A stretch of 7,334 nt of DNA, taken from contig JAEOTN010000469.1 of the NCBI GenBank assembly GCA_016839865.1, forward strand, positions 1 through 7,334. Direction: 5' to 3'. Shown in pieces: positions 1 to 5,751 of this stretch. Positions within the stretch are counted from its first letter, which is position 1, and the number at the start of each line of letters is the position of its first letter. Source of the DNA: Promethearchaeota archaeon. Its GTDB lineage: Archaea; Asgardarchaeota; Lokiarchaeia; Sigynarchaeales; MK-D1. The translations under genes were made by a program, and so were the position numbers. The notes beneath the pieces are model-generated. The model did not search any database and had not been told where the DNA came from. It saw nothing but the letters and a program-made list of their open reading frames with translations.

Positions 1-17
1 ACAGTAATTTACAATTA

Positions 18-28
18 ATTTATATATT
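18..28 (+). promoter_or_regulatory. Candidate archaeal TATA box for the wHTH/HNH-like gene
   Basis: An AT-only stretch reading atttatatatt lies about 45 nt upstream of the ATG at 68. With the usual archaeal TATA-to-start distance of about 26 nt, transcription would begin near position 50, leaving a short leader of roughly 15-20 nt. No Shine-Dalgarno sequence precedes the ATG, which fits a short-leader mRNA. A second AT-rich run at 32-41 makes the exact box uncertain. Confidence 0.4.
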
Positions 29-67
29 TGTAAAAATATATGTTCTACAAAACTTGCAAGACACAAA

Positions 68-796
68 ATGTTAAAAGAAACTACGAAAGAAATCCTAATA
101 ATTTTCAAAAAACATAATTTTCAAGGACTCACGCTTGAGCAAATTCAAAAAGAAATTCTCACTATCGAAGGAGCTAGTATCGATCAACGCATTCGTCGAG
201 ATCCCGAAGTGTTTAACTGGTCTGGTAAACCTAAAAAGGTCAATATTCAACCTAAATTACCTGAAGTTGTGTTTTTTAAACAAAATAATATTTGTCTTCG
301 ATGTCGTAATAAATTTCCTGATGAAAAACTTGTTGTGTCTCACCTTAATCTTGGTATTGACGATGTAGATAATTATAATAATCTTACTGCAATGTGTTTG
401 GATTGTGCCAAAATCATTGATTCAGTTTTAGATTTAACCACTATTCCCATCGATCCTACCGAATTAGAACAATACGATGGTACAAAATGGGAGTACAAAC
501 GAGTGATCGTAAAAAAGGAGGAAATCCATCAAAAAGGAGCGATTGAGTCTAGATTTTATTTTGTGTTTCAAGAAGATAGGGATGATCCTCGTGAATGGAG
601 ACATATTGCTAAAGGTGATAATCTTCAATCGGTGTTAAATACCAATATCCAGGATATTATGAATTTCTATGGGAAACAAGGCTGGGAATTTGCCCAATAC
701 ATTCCATTTCACCCAAAAACGGATGAATTAGATGAAAATCTGTTTTCAGGACCATATAGCCGGGAGACTATATTGATATTCAAACGAGAACCATAA
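68..796 (+). CDS. Three-module protein: predicted winged helix, HNH-like zinc motif, DUF4177-like C-terminus
   Basis: The 242-aa product has three visible parts. Residues 1-55 look like a winged-helix domain: an amphipathic helix, then LTLEQIQKEI, then a basic helix with RIRRDPEVFNWSG. Residues 74-116 carry CLRC (C76, C79), SH (H92), NNL (N104-N105) and CLDC (C110, C113). This is the CxxC...H...NL...CxxC order of treble-clef HNH nucleases. However, the CxxCH found at the end of many HNH domains reads CLDCA here, so the third catalytic residue seems to be missing. Residues 140-241 start with KWEYK, continue to GKQGWEFAQYIPF and end ILIFKRE, which is the pattern of DUF4177 (WEYK...GWEL...FKR). 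It is probably a soluble, Zn-binding, possibly DNA-binding protein. Nuclease activity is uncertain; a regulator or zinc-ribbon adaptor is the alternative. The domain calls come from pattern reading only. It converges with the membrane-protein gene at 847-1503. Confidence 0.8.
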   Translation: MLKETTKEILIIFKKHNFQGLTLEQIQKEILTIEGASIDQRIRRDPEVFNWSGKPKKVNIQPKLPEVVFFKQNNICLRCRNKFPDEKLVVSHLNLGIDDVDNYNNLTAMCLDCAKIIDSVLDLTTIPIDPTELEQYDGTKWEYKRVIVKKEEIHQKGAIESRFYFVFQEDRDDPREWRHIAKGDNLQSVLNTNIQDIMNFYGKQGWEFAQYIPFHPKTDELDENLFSGPYSRETILIFKREP

Positions 797-805
797 GTAT
801 TTGTT

Positions 806-830
806 AAAAAATCTCGCAATAAGAAAAAAA
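806..830 (-). terminator. T-tract terminator for the membrane-protein gene
   Basis: Read on the - strand, the 50 nt after the stop codon contain a T7 run (824-830) and a T6 run (806-811). This is the usual archaeal termination signal, with no clear hairpin. The + strand of the same spacer is A-rich and gives no signal for the convergent gene ending at 796. Confidence 0.4.
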
Positions 831-846
831 GAGAATATATTGAATA

Positions 847-1503
847 TTATTCCTTACCAAATTTCTTCCAGTACCATAGTAAGCCAAATGTTATTGCTGG
901 AACACCAAAAATTATCATTCCCATGATAGCTACAAAAATCCACCTGGTTATGAAATACCCAATGCTTAAGGTTCCGAATGGTGCTGCCCAGTTACCATCA
1001 ACTGCAACGTAAATACACAGTCCCACAAACACCAGAAATCCGAATGCTCCACCACTTTCGCCACTATGAGTCTTCTTACGGTGTTTTTTCTTGAATTTTT
1101 TCTTCCATTCCTCTTCCTCAGTCTCAATCTTTTTTGTTCGTCCTTTTAGTGCTTCTTTCACGTCTTCAGGAAGTAAAATAAACCAGATGAGTACACATAA
1201 TCCTCCTCCTACTGCTAATGTTGGAAGTATTACCAGAAGGAGTTCCCAAACAAACAGCATGAGAACCCATATAATGCTGGTTCGCATAGAAAATTGATCA
1301 AAAGTCCACGCTCCGTTGCCACCATGATTAGCTGAGGTGTATGTATACCAGTTCAAAGTCAGAAAGAATCCGGCGATAGCACCAATAATGATTAATCCGA
1401 AAATCAATATATAATACCAATATTTGATTGATAGATCTTTCCAGAATTTGTGATCGCTTATTTCTGTCGTTCTTGTTTCATTAGAGTTTTCTTCACTTGA
1501 CAT
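847..1503 (-). CDS. Hypothetical multi-spanning membrane protein with a charged cytosolic-type loop
   Basis: I do not recognise a named family. The product is 218 aa from the ATG at 1503. An in-frame GTG at 1512 would add three residues (MKN); the ATG is preferred, although neither start has a good ribosome site. A polar acidic N-terminus of about 28 residues precedes TM1 (about 29-51). A short glycine/aromatic loop (SANHGGNGAWTFDQFS) follows, then a long hydrophobic stretch (about 76-111) that could be one long helix or a tight TM hairpin. A strongly charged loop of about 33 residues comes next (EEEEWKKKFKKKHRKKTH). Two more hydrophobic segments (about 151-168 and 182-210) precede a basic end, WYWKKFGKE. 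The lysine-rich loop is probably cytosolic by the positive-inside rule. There are no catalytic motifs, so a transporter or enzyme function should not be assumed. It lies 99 nt downstream of the LVIVD propeller gene on the same strand, with a terminator-like element between them. Confidence 0.75.
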   Translation of the reverse strand: MSSEENSNETRTTEISDHKFWKDLSIKYWYYILIFGLIIIGAIAGFFLTLNWYTYTSANHGGNGAWTFDQFSMRTSIIWVLMLFVWELLLVILPTLAVGGGLCVLIWFILLPEDVKEALKGRTKKIETEEEEWKKKFKKKHRKKTHSGESGGAFGFLVFVGLCIYVAVDGNWAAPFGTLSIGYFITRWIFVAIMGMIIFGVPAITFGLLWYWKKFGKE

Positions 1504-1530
1504 ATTTTTCACTTTATCACTTAATTAAAT

Positions 1531-1541
1531 CTTAAAATAAT
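1531..1541 (-). promoter_or_regulatory. Weak candidate TATA element for the membrane-protein gene
   Basis: On the - strand this reads ATTATTTTAAG and is centred about 33 nt upstream of the ATG at 1503. It would put the transcription start only a few nucleotides before the start codon. The match to the archaeal consensus is modest and the whole spacer is AT-rich. Confidence 0.3.
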
Positions 1542-1556
1542 TTAGTACACATGCAG

Positions 1557-1580
1557 AAAAAATCGGGGCATTAAATACCC
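1557..1580 (-). terminator. Hairpin plus T6 terminator downstream of the LVIVD propeller gene
   Basis: On the - strand, GGGTATTTAATGCCC (1566-1580) can fold as a 5-bp stem (three G-C pairs, one T-G wobble, one A-T) with a 5-nt loop. It is followed after CGA by TTTTTT (1557-1562). A second T-rich run, TTATTTTTC, lies just upstream of the hairpin. The arrangement resembles a bacterial intrinsic terminator. In archaea the T-tract alone may be the working part. Confidence 0.5.
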
Positions 1581-1602
1581 TTGGAATAAGAAAAATAACC
1601 CT

Positions 1603-2997
1603 CTAGGTGAGTTTTTTATACTTTATCCATCCAATCAAAAAGACTACAGTACTGCCAATAAATACTGTTGCGCCTGTCAGAAACCCGATATAAAAGGCTA
1701 GACTAAACCGTGACTCTCGTGGATTGGTTTCTAGAAAATATTCTTCAACATTTGTTATCCCATCAAAATCCGGATCTGCATTAGGATCAGCAATTGCTTG
1801 TTCGAATTCCCAATAATCTGGCATGAGATCTTCATCCGCATCCCGCCCCAAATCCCATACAATTATCATTGCAGTACTATCTAAGGTTATGGCTATAGTT
1901 TCGTTTAGTATACAAAATTCGTTGATAAATGGATATCCGAAACTAGTGTCCGAATAAATGATCTTGTCTTCAATTTCACCAATTCTCTTTGGATCTCCAG
2001 GTTCTTCCAACGAACAGATATAAACATGGCCATAATTTTCGGTATAATATGCTAGGTCTCCATGTATTTCAATCCTAGAACCCCTATTCCATGAAATTAA
2101 TCCAAATGTAGATTCTAGTTGAGGTGAGATTGGATTTGATAAGTTTAAGATTTCCAAACCGTCATCCTCATCTGCGAGATAAGCATAGTGTTCCGTAATG
2201 CTTATCCCTAGTGCTTTCCCATAATTTCCATGTTTAAAGGTACTCTTCATTATCGGATTTACGGGATCACTTACATTGTAAATTTCTAATCCATCCTCTT
2301 GATCCGCTACATATAACACGTCATTTACCAGATAAACGTCATTACTGATTCCTGTTCCATTGAAAGCATAACTCAACAATGTAGGATTTGAAAGATCCGA
2401 TACATTCAGCAAGGAAACTCCTTTATTTTTGTTACAAAGAAATGCTATATCGTTATGGATAATGAAATTTCTTCTTCTAAGGAGATTGTGAGTTGATGCA
2501 TTCAAATTCCAACTAGTTAATCCATTAGTATAGTTTCCGATGGTGGAAGGAGTAAGTGGATCTGAAATATCTAAGATCGCTAGGCCATCGTCTTCAGTGG
2601 TTGCGTATAAATATTGATCAATTAATTTTAATCCCCAAATCCCCTCAGTAAAATCTGTAGTATTCAGCAATGTTGGATTGTATATATTAGAAATATCAAA
2701 GGTGAGAAGTCCATATGGTCCTGCAGCCACAAATAAATAATTCCCCCAAATTTCTGCATCTAACAGATAATTATGCAAAGATAACTCAGAACCGTTCCAA
2801 GATGAAATTTGACGGGATTTTCCATACCCGTCTCTATAAAAAGTGTCGATGGTCCAAGAAAATTTGGCGAGCGGACTCTCATAATCCCTAGGGAGAACGT
2901 TGGTGAATACCAAAGGTGCATAGACAACATATCCTAAACTAACCGCTAGAAAACCCAATGCGATATAATGATAGTATTTCTTGAGATTTTTTCTCAT
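1603..2997 (-). CDS. LVIVD-repeat beta-propeller surface protein with Ca-binding-type tail and C-terminal anchor
   Basis: The product is 464 aa from the ATG at 2997. That start has GGTGG seven nt upstream; an in-frame ATG at 3012 would add MGGKN. Residue numbers here count from 3012. A basic N-terminus and hydrophobic helix (about 14-36) form a signal anchor. Five clear LVIVD-type repeats follow, each ending G-L-x-h-x-[DN]-h-S-[DN]-x-x-x-P (G101, G143, G198, G241, G285), plus one degenerate copy near 331-345: a beta-propeller. Acidic loops (TEDDG, DQEDG, DEDDG) precede three repeats. Residues 391-430 (DADEDLMPDYWE... then DPDFDGITNVEEY) match the Asp-rich Ca-binding thrombospondin type 3/dockerin-like style common in archaeal surface proteins. 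A final TM helix (about 438-461) and the basic tail KYKKLT close the protein. Many N-x-S/T sequons (N73, N117, N160, N171, N203, N218, N246, N290, N370) fit an exported glycoprotein. It is probably a cell-surface binding or structural protein; the ligand is unknown. Confidence 0.85.
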   Translation of the reverse strand: MRKNLKKYYHYIALGFLAVSLGYVVYAPLVFTNVLPRDYESPLAKFSWTIDTFYRDGYGKSRQISSWNGSELSLHNYLLDAEIWGNYLFVAAGPYGLLTFDISNIYNPTLLNTTDFTEGIWGLKLIDQYLYATTEDDGLAILDISDPLTPSTIGNYTNGLTSWNLNASTHNLLRRRNFIIHNDIAFLCNKNKGVSLLNVSDLSNPTLLSYAFNGTGISNDVYLVNDVLYVADQEDGLEIYNVSDPVNPIMKSTFKHGNYGKALGISITEHYAYLADEDDGLEILNLSNPISPQLESTFGLISWNRGSRIEIHGDLAYYTENYGHVYICSLEEPGDPKRIGEIEDKIIYSDTSFGYPFINEFCILNETIAITLDSTAMIIVWDLGRDADEDLMPDYWEFEQAIADPNADPDFDGITNVEEYFLETNPRESRFSLAFYIGFLTGATVFIGSTVVFLIGWIKYKKLT

Positions 2998-3004
2998 ATT
3001 CTTA

Positions 3005-3009
3005 CCACC
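3005..3009 (-). promoter_or_regulatory. SD-like GGTGG supporting the start at 2997
   Basis: GGTGG on the - strand lies 7 nt before the ATG at 2997, while the earlier in-frame ATG at 3012 has no purine-rich site in front of it. The match to the archaeal anti-SD (GGAGGTGA) is partial, so this favours the downstream start but does not prove it. Confidence 0.35.
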
Positions 3010-3070
3010 CATCCAAGTTCAGGACTTTAATTCCTCATCTCAGTTCATAATGACTGTTTCCATTTTTAAG

Positions 3071-3078
3071 TATTTATA
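3071..3078 (-). promoter_or_regulatory. TATA box of the LVIVD propeller gene
   Basis: On the - strand this reads TATAAATA, a strong archaeal TATA match. Transcription would start near 3049, giving a leader of about 37-52 nt depending on the start codon. Its presence between the nitroreductase stop (3101) and the propeller start argues that the propeller gene has its own promoter, although the two genes run in the same direction. Confidence 0.6.
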
Positions 3079-3100
3079 CATGGTTTTTGGATTTTTCATG

Positions 3101-3850
3101 TCATTCAGGAATAAAGCCCAAATCTTGTAAAAGTTTGGTCATATTCTTCCCTTTTTCATCTCCATAGCGATTTTGACTCCATTTCAAAAAGAACCAGTCA
3201 AGATAATGCGGGAATTCATGATCGTAATTCAATCCAAGATGTTTTATCGGATCATCAAATTCTGCAATCAGATTTTCAGTTTCAGAGGATGTCAATTCGT
3301 GGTAATGATCGTAATGGATGACTCCAGGACCTGATAATCTACCCTTCTTGAATTCCGGATCACTTTTTCGATACCCTAAGCAGATACTTATAAGTGGAAA
3401 GCAGTGTTTCTTAGGGAGATTGAACTCTTTTTGAATTTCATCAAATGAAGCTCTATGAAGAGAATTGGTAAACAGAGAATCGATTCCTAAAGATTTTGCA
3501 GCAATCACCGCAGTTTGGGCGAGAAGAATAGCATCCGTAGAGCCGGTAATAAAACCAAGCAAATTATAATAATCATAGGGATGGGCGAGGTGTTCAGCGC
3601 ACTTGATTAAACGATTGTAATCCACACAAATGATGAGCGCTTTATCAGCTCCGTAGAAATATTTTTTCAAATGTTCTCTTTCTCTAACCACGATTATGGA
3701 ATAACTTTGGCGAGCAGAAGCATTCGCAGCCCTAACAGCGGCCTGCAGGATACTTTCCAAGTCACCTTGCGCAATTTCCTTTGTCTCATATTCCCTGATC
3801 GATTGGAGTTGATGAATCAGATCCAGAGTTTCATTTTGTTTCGAAGACAT
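3101..3850 (-). CDS. Nitroreductase-family FMN oxidoreductase
   Basis: The 249-aa product is a probable soluble FMN- and NAD(P)H-dependent oxidoreductase of the nitroreductase superfamily; the substrate cannot be read from sequence. Family marks are SIREY (17-21, the S-x-R FMN-phosphate motif) and RAANASARQSYSIIVV (40-55, equivalent to the usual APSxxNxQPWxFIVV segment). The helix TDAILLAQTAVIAAKSLGID (105-124) and the strand PLISICLGYRK (152-162) complete the pattern. In the second motif, A46 stands where an FMN-contacting Asn is common, and P is absent. The C-terminal extension (about 172-249) is longer than in minimal family members and aromatic-rich (YLDWFFLKWSQNRYG). The reading frame stays open to an ATG at 3919, but the start at 3850 is preferred. 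It matches the normal N-terminal length of the family, and the TATA box at 3874-3880 predicts transcription starting at about this ATG. Upstream, in-frame residues (MILFMNLQICMIMF) would overlap the promoter. Confidence 0.85.
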   Translation of the reverse strand: MSSKQNETLDLIHQLQSIREYETKEIAQGDLESILQAAVRAANASARQSYSIIVVREREHLKKYFYGADKALIICVDYNRLIKCAEHLAHPYDYYNLLGFITGSTDAILLAQTAVIAAKSLGIDSLFTNSLHRASFDEIQKEFNLPKKHCFPLISICLGYRKSDPEFKKGRLSGPGVIHYDHYHELTSSETENLIAEFDDPIKHLGLNYDHEFPHYLDWFFLKWSQNRYGDEKGKNMTKLLQDLGFIPE

Positions 3851-3873
3851 ACCCCCTTTAGTTTTAATGACAC

Positions 3874-3880
3874 TTATAAA
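3874..3880 (-). promoter_or_regulatory. TATA box of the nitroreductase gene (leaderless arrangement)
   Basis: The - strand reads GTTTATAAG, close to the archaeal TATA consensus, centred about 27 nt before the A of the ATG at 3850. That spacing predicts a leaderless or near-leaderless transcript. A GGGGG run (3852-3856) sits one nt from the ATG, too close to act as a normal Shine-Dalgarno site. Confidence 0.6.
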
Positions 3881-3920
3881 CATTATCATACAAATCTGTA
3901 AATTCATGAAGAGGATCAAC

Positions 3921-4012
3921 TTTGCTAATAAAGCACATCATCTAATCATTCCGTCCCGACTAAATGGCTGACAGAAAGTTATATATAATCCTTTAGCAAA
4001 TAGATTAGCTAA
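3921..4012. promoter_or_regulatory. Possible operator half-sites in the divergent intergenic region
   Basis: TTTGCTAA (3921-3928) and TTAGCAAA (3993-4000) are exact 8-base reverse complements. The second also pairs as TTAGC (3993-3997) with GCTAA (4008-4012) around a 10-nt AT-rich centre. The close pair falls between the TATA box at 3979-3988 and the predicted start of transcription near 4010, where archaeal repressors commonly bind. No regulator is known, and short AT-rich repeats can arise by chance. Confidence 0.3.
3979..3988 (+). promoter_or_regulatory. TATA box of the GTPase-like gene
   Basis: TTATATATAA is a strong archaeal TATA match. The expected transcription start is near 4010, which leaves a leader of about 40 nt before the ATG at 4051. 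It is divergent from the nitroreductase promoter about 100 bp away. Confidence 0.6.
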
Positions 4013-4050
4013 GGTTCTACCCATCCAATCAGCACCAAATAAATTCAAAG

Positions 4051-4644
4051 ATGTCGAATTCAATGGAAAATTATCTGTTCAAAATATTACTTGGGGGGTG
4101 CGTTGGACACAAACGAACGGAGATTATGAGTAGTTTTACTAGTGGGCAGTCTCATTCTGATACTCGGGTCATTATTGGAGTTGATTTCGCCGTTCATTGT
4201 GTGGATCTGCCTGAAAATGAAGGAACTGCAAATCTTCAGATATGGGATTTCGGTGAGGAAAAGCGATTCCGTACATTGATTCCTTGTTTTTGTCAAGGTG
4301 CATCAGGAGCAATATTATATTTTAATCGTCAAGATCCTGGAACATTAATTGAATTAGAAGAATGGATTGCGATTTTAAGAGAACATACAAAGAGCATCCC
4401 TATTATCTTATGTGGAACTAATTGTGGTGAAACTCAGGGACAGAAAATAATAGATGAAGATACGATTCAGGAATTCTTGAATAGACACAATCTTAAGGGA
4501 TTCTACGAGATAAATGTTGAAACAGGGTGCAATATTGATGCATCTTTTGATTATTTGACAAAATTGATGGTAGAACAATGGCCATCTCTTCTTTTACAAA
4601 ATACAACTAAAATTACGACACAATATACTCCTCAATTTCAATAG
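4051..4644 (+). CDS. Rab/Ras-like small GTPase homologue with degenerate G motifs (candidate pseudo-GTPase)
   Basis: The 197-aa product is the length of a Rab protein and keeps its landmarks in order: FKILLGG (10-16), IIGVDF (41-46), LQIWDFGEEKRFR (62-74), GAILYFN (86-92), IPIILCGTN (116-124) and YEINVETG (152-159). Every nucleotide-binding motif is altered. The P-loop GxxxxGK[ST] reads GGCVGHKR (15-22): K21 is kept, but the last Gly is His and the Mg-binding Ser/Thr is Arg. The switch I Thr before I-G is Ile41. The switch II DTAGQE reads DFGEEK, keeping D66 but moving or losing the invariant Gly and Gln. The NKxD motif reads TNCG (123-126). The SAK motif reads NVE (155-157). Loss of the NKxD Asp and the P-loop Ser/Thr makes ordinary GTP binding doubtful. 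It may act as a nucleotide-independent scaffold, or bind another ligand. The polar C-terminal tail lacks a CAAX-type cysteine. An ATG at 4063 is a possible alternative start. The frame is intact throughout, so this is not a decayed gene. Confidence 0.85.
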   Translation: MSNSMENYLFKILLGGCVGHKRTEIMSSFTSGQSHSDTRVIIGVDFAVHCVDLPENEGTANLQIWDFGEEKRFRTLIPCFCQGASGAILYFNRQDPGTLIELEEWIAILREHTKSIPIILCGTNCGETQGQKIIDEDTIQEFLNRHNLKGFYEINVETGCNIDASFDYLTKLMVEQWPSLLLQNTTKITTQYTPQFQ

Positions 4645-4680
4645 TGAATTTTAGGATTTCTGATCCGATTCCACCTTTAC

Positions 4681-4686
4681 TTTTTT
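4681..4686 (+). terminator. T6 tract after the GTPase-like gene
   Basis: TTTTTTATTT begins 36 nt after the stop codon at 4644, in a T-rich context (ctttactttttta). This fits archaeal T-tract termination. It ends about 30 nt before the next start codon, and I see no clear TATA box for that gene in the 73-nt spacer, so some read-through into the DUF3795 gene is possible. Confidence 0.35.
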
Positions 4687-4708
4687 ATTTGTGCAAACCA
4701 AATCTATG

Positions 4709-4713
4709 AGGAG
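4709..4713 (+). promoter_or_regulatory. Shine-Dalgarno AGGAG deciding the start at 4718
   Basis: AGGAG lies 4 nt before the ATG at 4718. The upstream in-frame GTG (4691) and ATG (4706) have no such site. If the ATG at 4706 were used, the AGGAG would lie inside the coding sequence. Confidence 0.6.
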
Positions 4714-4717
4714 AATA

Positions 4718-5734
4718 ATGCAACAAGTAATAATCTCGAAATGTGGATACATATGCTCTGATTGCCCATGGTCAAGATTTGTACGTCAGAGAACTGATGA
4801 GAGTGATTGGGAGGAATATAGTAAGCAAATCAAAAAATTTGTGGGATTTAAGCCCATAAAATATGAGTGGGAGGGCTGTGTTGGGTGTAATACCCCCACT
4901 GAGGAGTTCCCAAAACATATGCATTATGGATACCTAAAAAACTGCCATGTTAGAAACTGTGTAGAATTTAATGAGATTAAGTCATGTGCATATTGCTCAC
5001 GTTTCCCCTGTGCAAATGGATTTATAGGATTAACCAAAGAATCTATGTCTAAAAGAATAAATGAAGATGTTTCGAATTCTGATTATGATAGTTACATCAG
5101 AATGTTCGATTGCCTTAAACATATGAAGGAATTAGGGAAAGCTATTCCAAAGGCTGAAATTAGGGACCCAAAACCCGTGAAATACAAAAATAAACATAAA
5201 AATCCTTCAGACCAATTTTCTGATGAAGCGCAAAAGAAATTCTACACCACCTTATTTAATATGTTCACCTCTAAACTCGATGTAAAGGATTCGGATACTT
5301 ATGCAGGAGTGGAAATAATAAAACGCAGATTGGATCCACTTGCTCGAATCCTCTGGTTAACGGGAATATATGGAAAAATTGAAGAAAAAGCAGTCAAGGT
5401 AGACAGTATCACTTTGATGAAACAAAAAAAATCATCTAAAGTTCCGCATAATCAAGAATCTTGGAAAATTTACACCAACTTCCTCTCAACAAATGGTCTA
5501 ACAAGTAAGCTTGCGCTCATGACTGACGATAAAATAATTAATACTCCCATGGGATATATACGAGAAAAGATTCCGAAAACTGATGATCCTAGTTATTTCC
5601 TTGAAATGCGAATCGATCCTACTTCGGATCTACCGGCAAGCTTTCTAAAAGATCTGCAGACGTATTGTAAAGGATTAGATGAAAAAAGTGGAAAACGAGG
5701 GTTTTCTCATTTTAAGAAATTAAAAATTCTATAA
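4718..5734 (+). CDS. DUF3795-type cysteine-rich protein with a long unrecognised C-terminal region
   Basis: The 338-aa product opens with a Cys-rich domain matching DUF3795: CGYICSDCP (C9, C13, C16), CVGC (C54, C57), C76 and C81 in CHVRNC, and C90, C93 and C98 in CAYCSRFPC. These ten cysteines could bind zinc or an Fe-S cluster; the family has no established biochemical role. A lysine-rich linker (about 145-163) leads to about 175 residues with no motif I recognise. That region has mixed helices (RRLDPLARILWLTGIYGKIEEK) broken up by polar stretches, and ends in basic residues. It has no signal peptide or membrane segment and is probably cytoplasmic. DUF3795 proteins are often much shorter, so the C-terminal half is likely an added domain. 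The 73-nt gap from the GTPase-like gene, on the same strand, allows co-transcription, although a T-tract lies in the gap. Confidence 0.8.
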   Translation: MQQVIISKCGYICSDCPWSRFVRQRTDESDWEEYSKQIKKFVGFKPIKYEWEGCVGCNTPTEEFPKHMHYGYLKNCHVRNCVEFNEIKSCAYCSRFPCANGFIGLTKESMSKRINEDVSNSDYDSYIRMFDCLKHMKELGKAIPKAEIRDPKPVKYKNKHKNPSDQFSDEAQKKFYTTLFNMFTSKLDVKDSDTYAGVEIIKRRLDPLARILWLTGIYGKIEEKAVKVDSITLMKQKKSSKVPHNQESWKIYTNFLSTNGLTSKLALMTDDKIINTPMGYIREKIPKTDDPSYFLEMRIDPTSDLPASFLKDLQTYCKGLDEKSGKRGFSHFKKLKIL

Positions 5735-5751
5735 TTTCTCAGACAGAACAC

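Noticed and set aside
135..368. Open frame on the + strand overlapping the HNH-like gene
   Set aside because: It is a frame-shifted reading of the first gene, whose CxxC and H motifs are lost in this frame.
1091..1297. Open frame on the + strand inside the membrane-protein gene
   Set aside because: It is antisense to a gene with clear transmembrane structure. Its Ser/Phe-rich product is what antisense reading of Lys/Glu-rich codons gives, and it has no promoter or ribosome site.
3851..3919. N-terminal extension of the nitroreductase to the ATG at 3919
   Set aside because: It overlaps the TATA box, has no ribosome site, and adds a hydrophobic segment foreign to the family.
4051..4644. Pseudogene or frameshift explanation for the GTPase-like gene
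   Set aside because: The frame is open over a normal Rab length with all landmarks in register and a strong promoter. The changes are substitutions confined to nucleotide-binding motifs.
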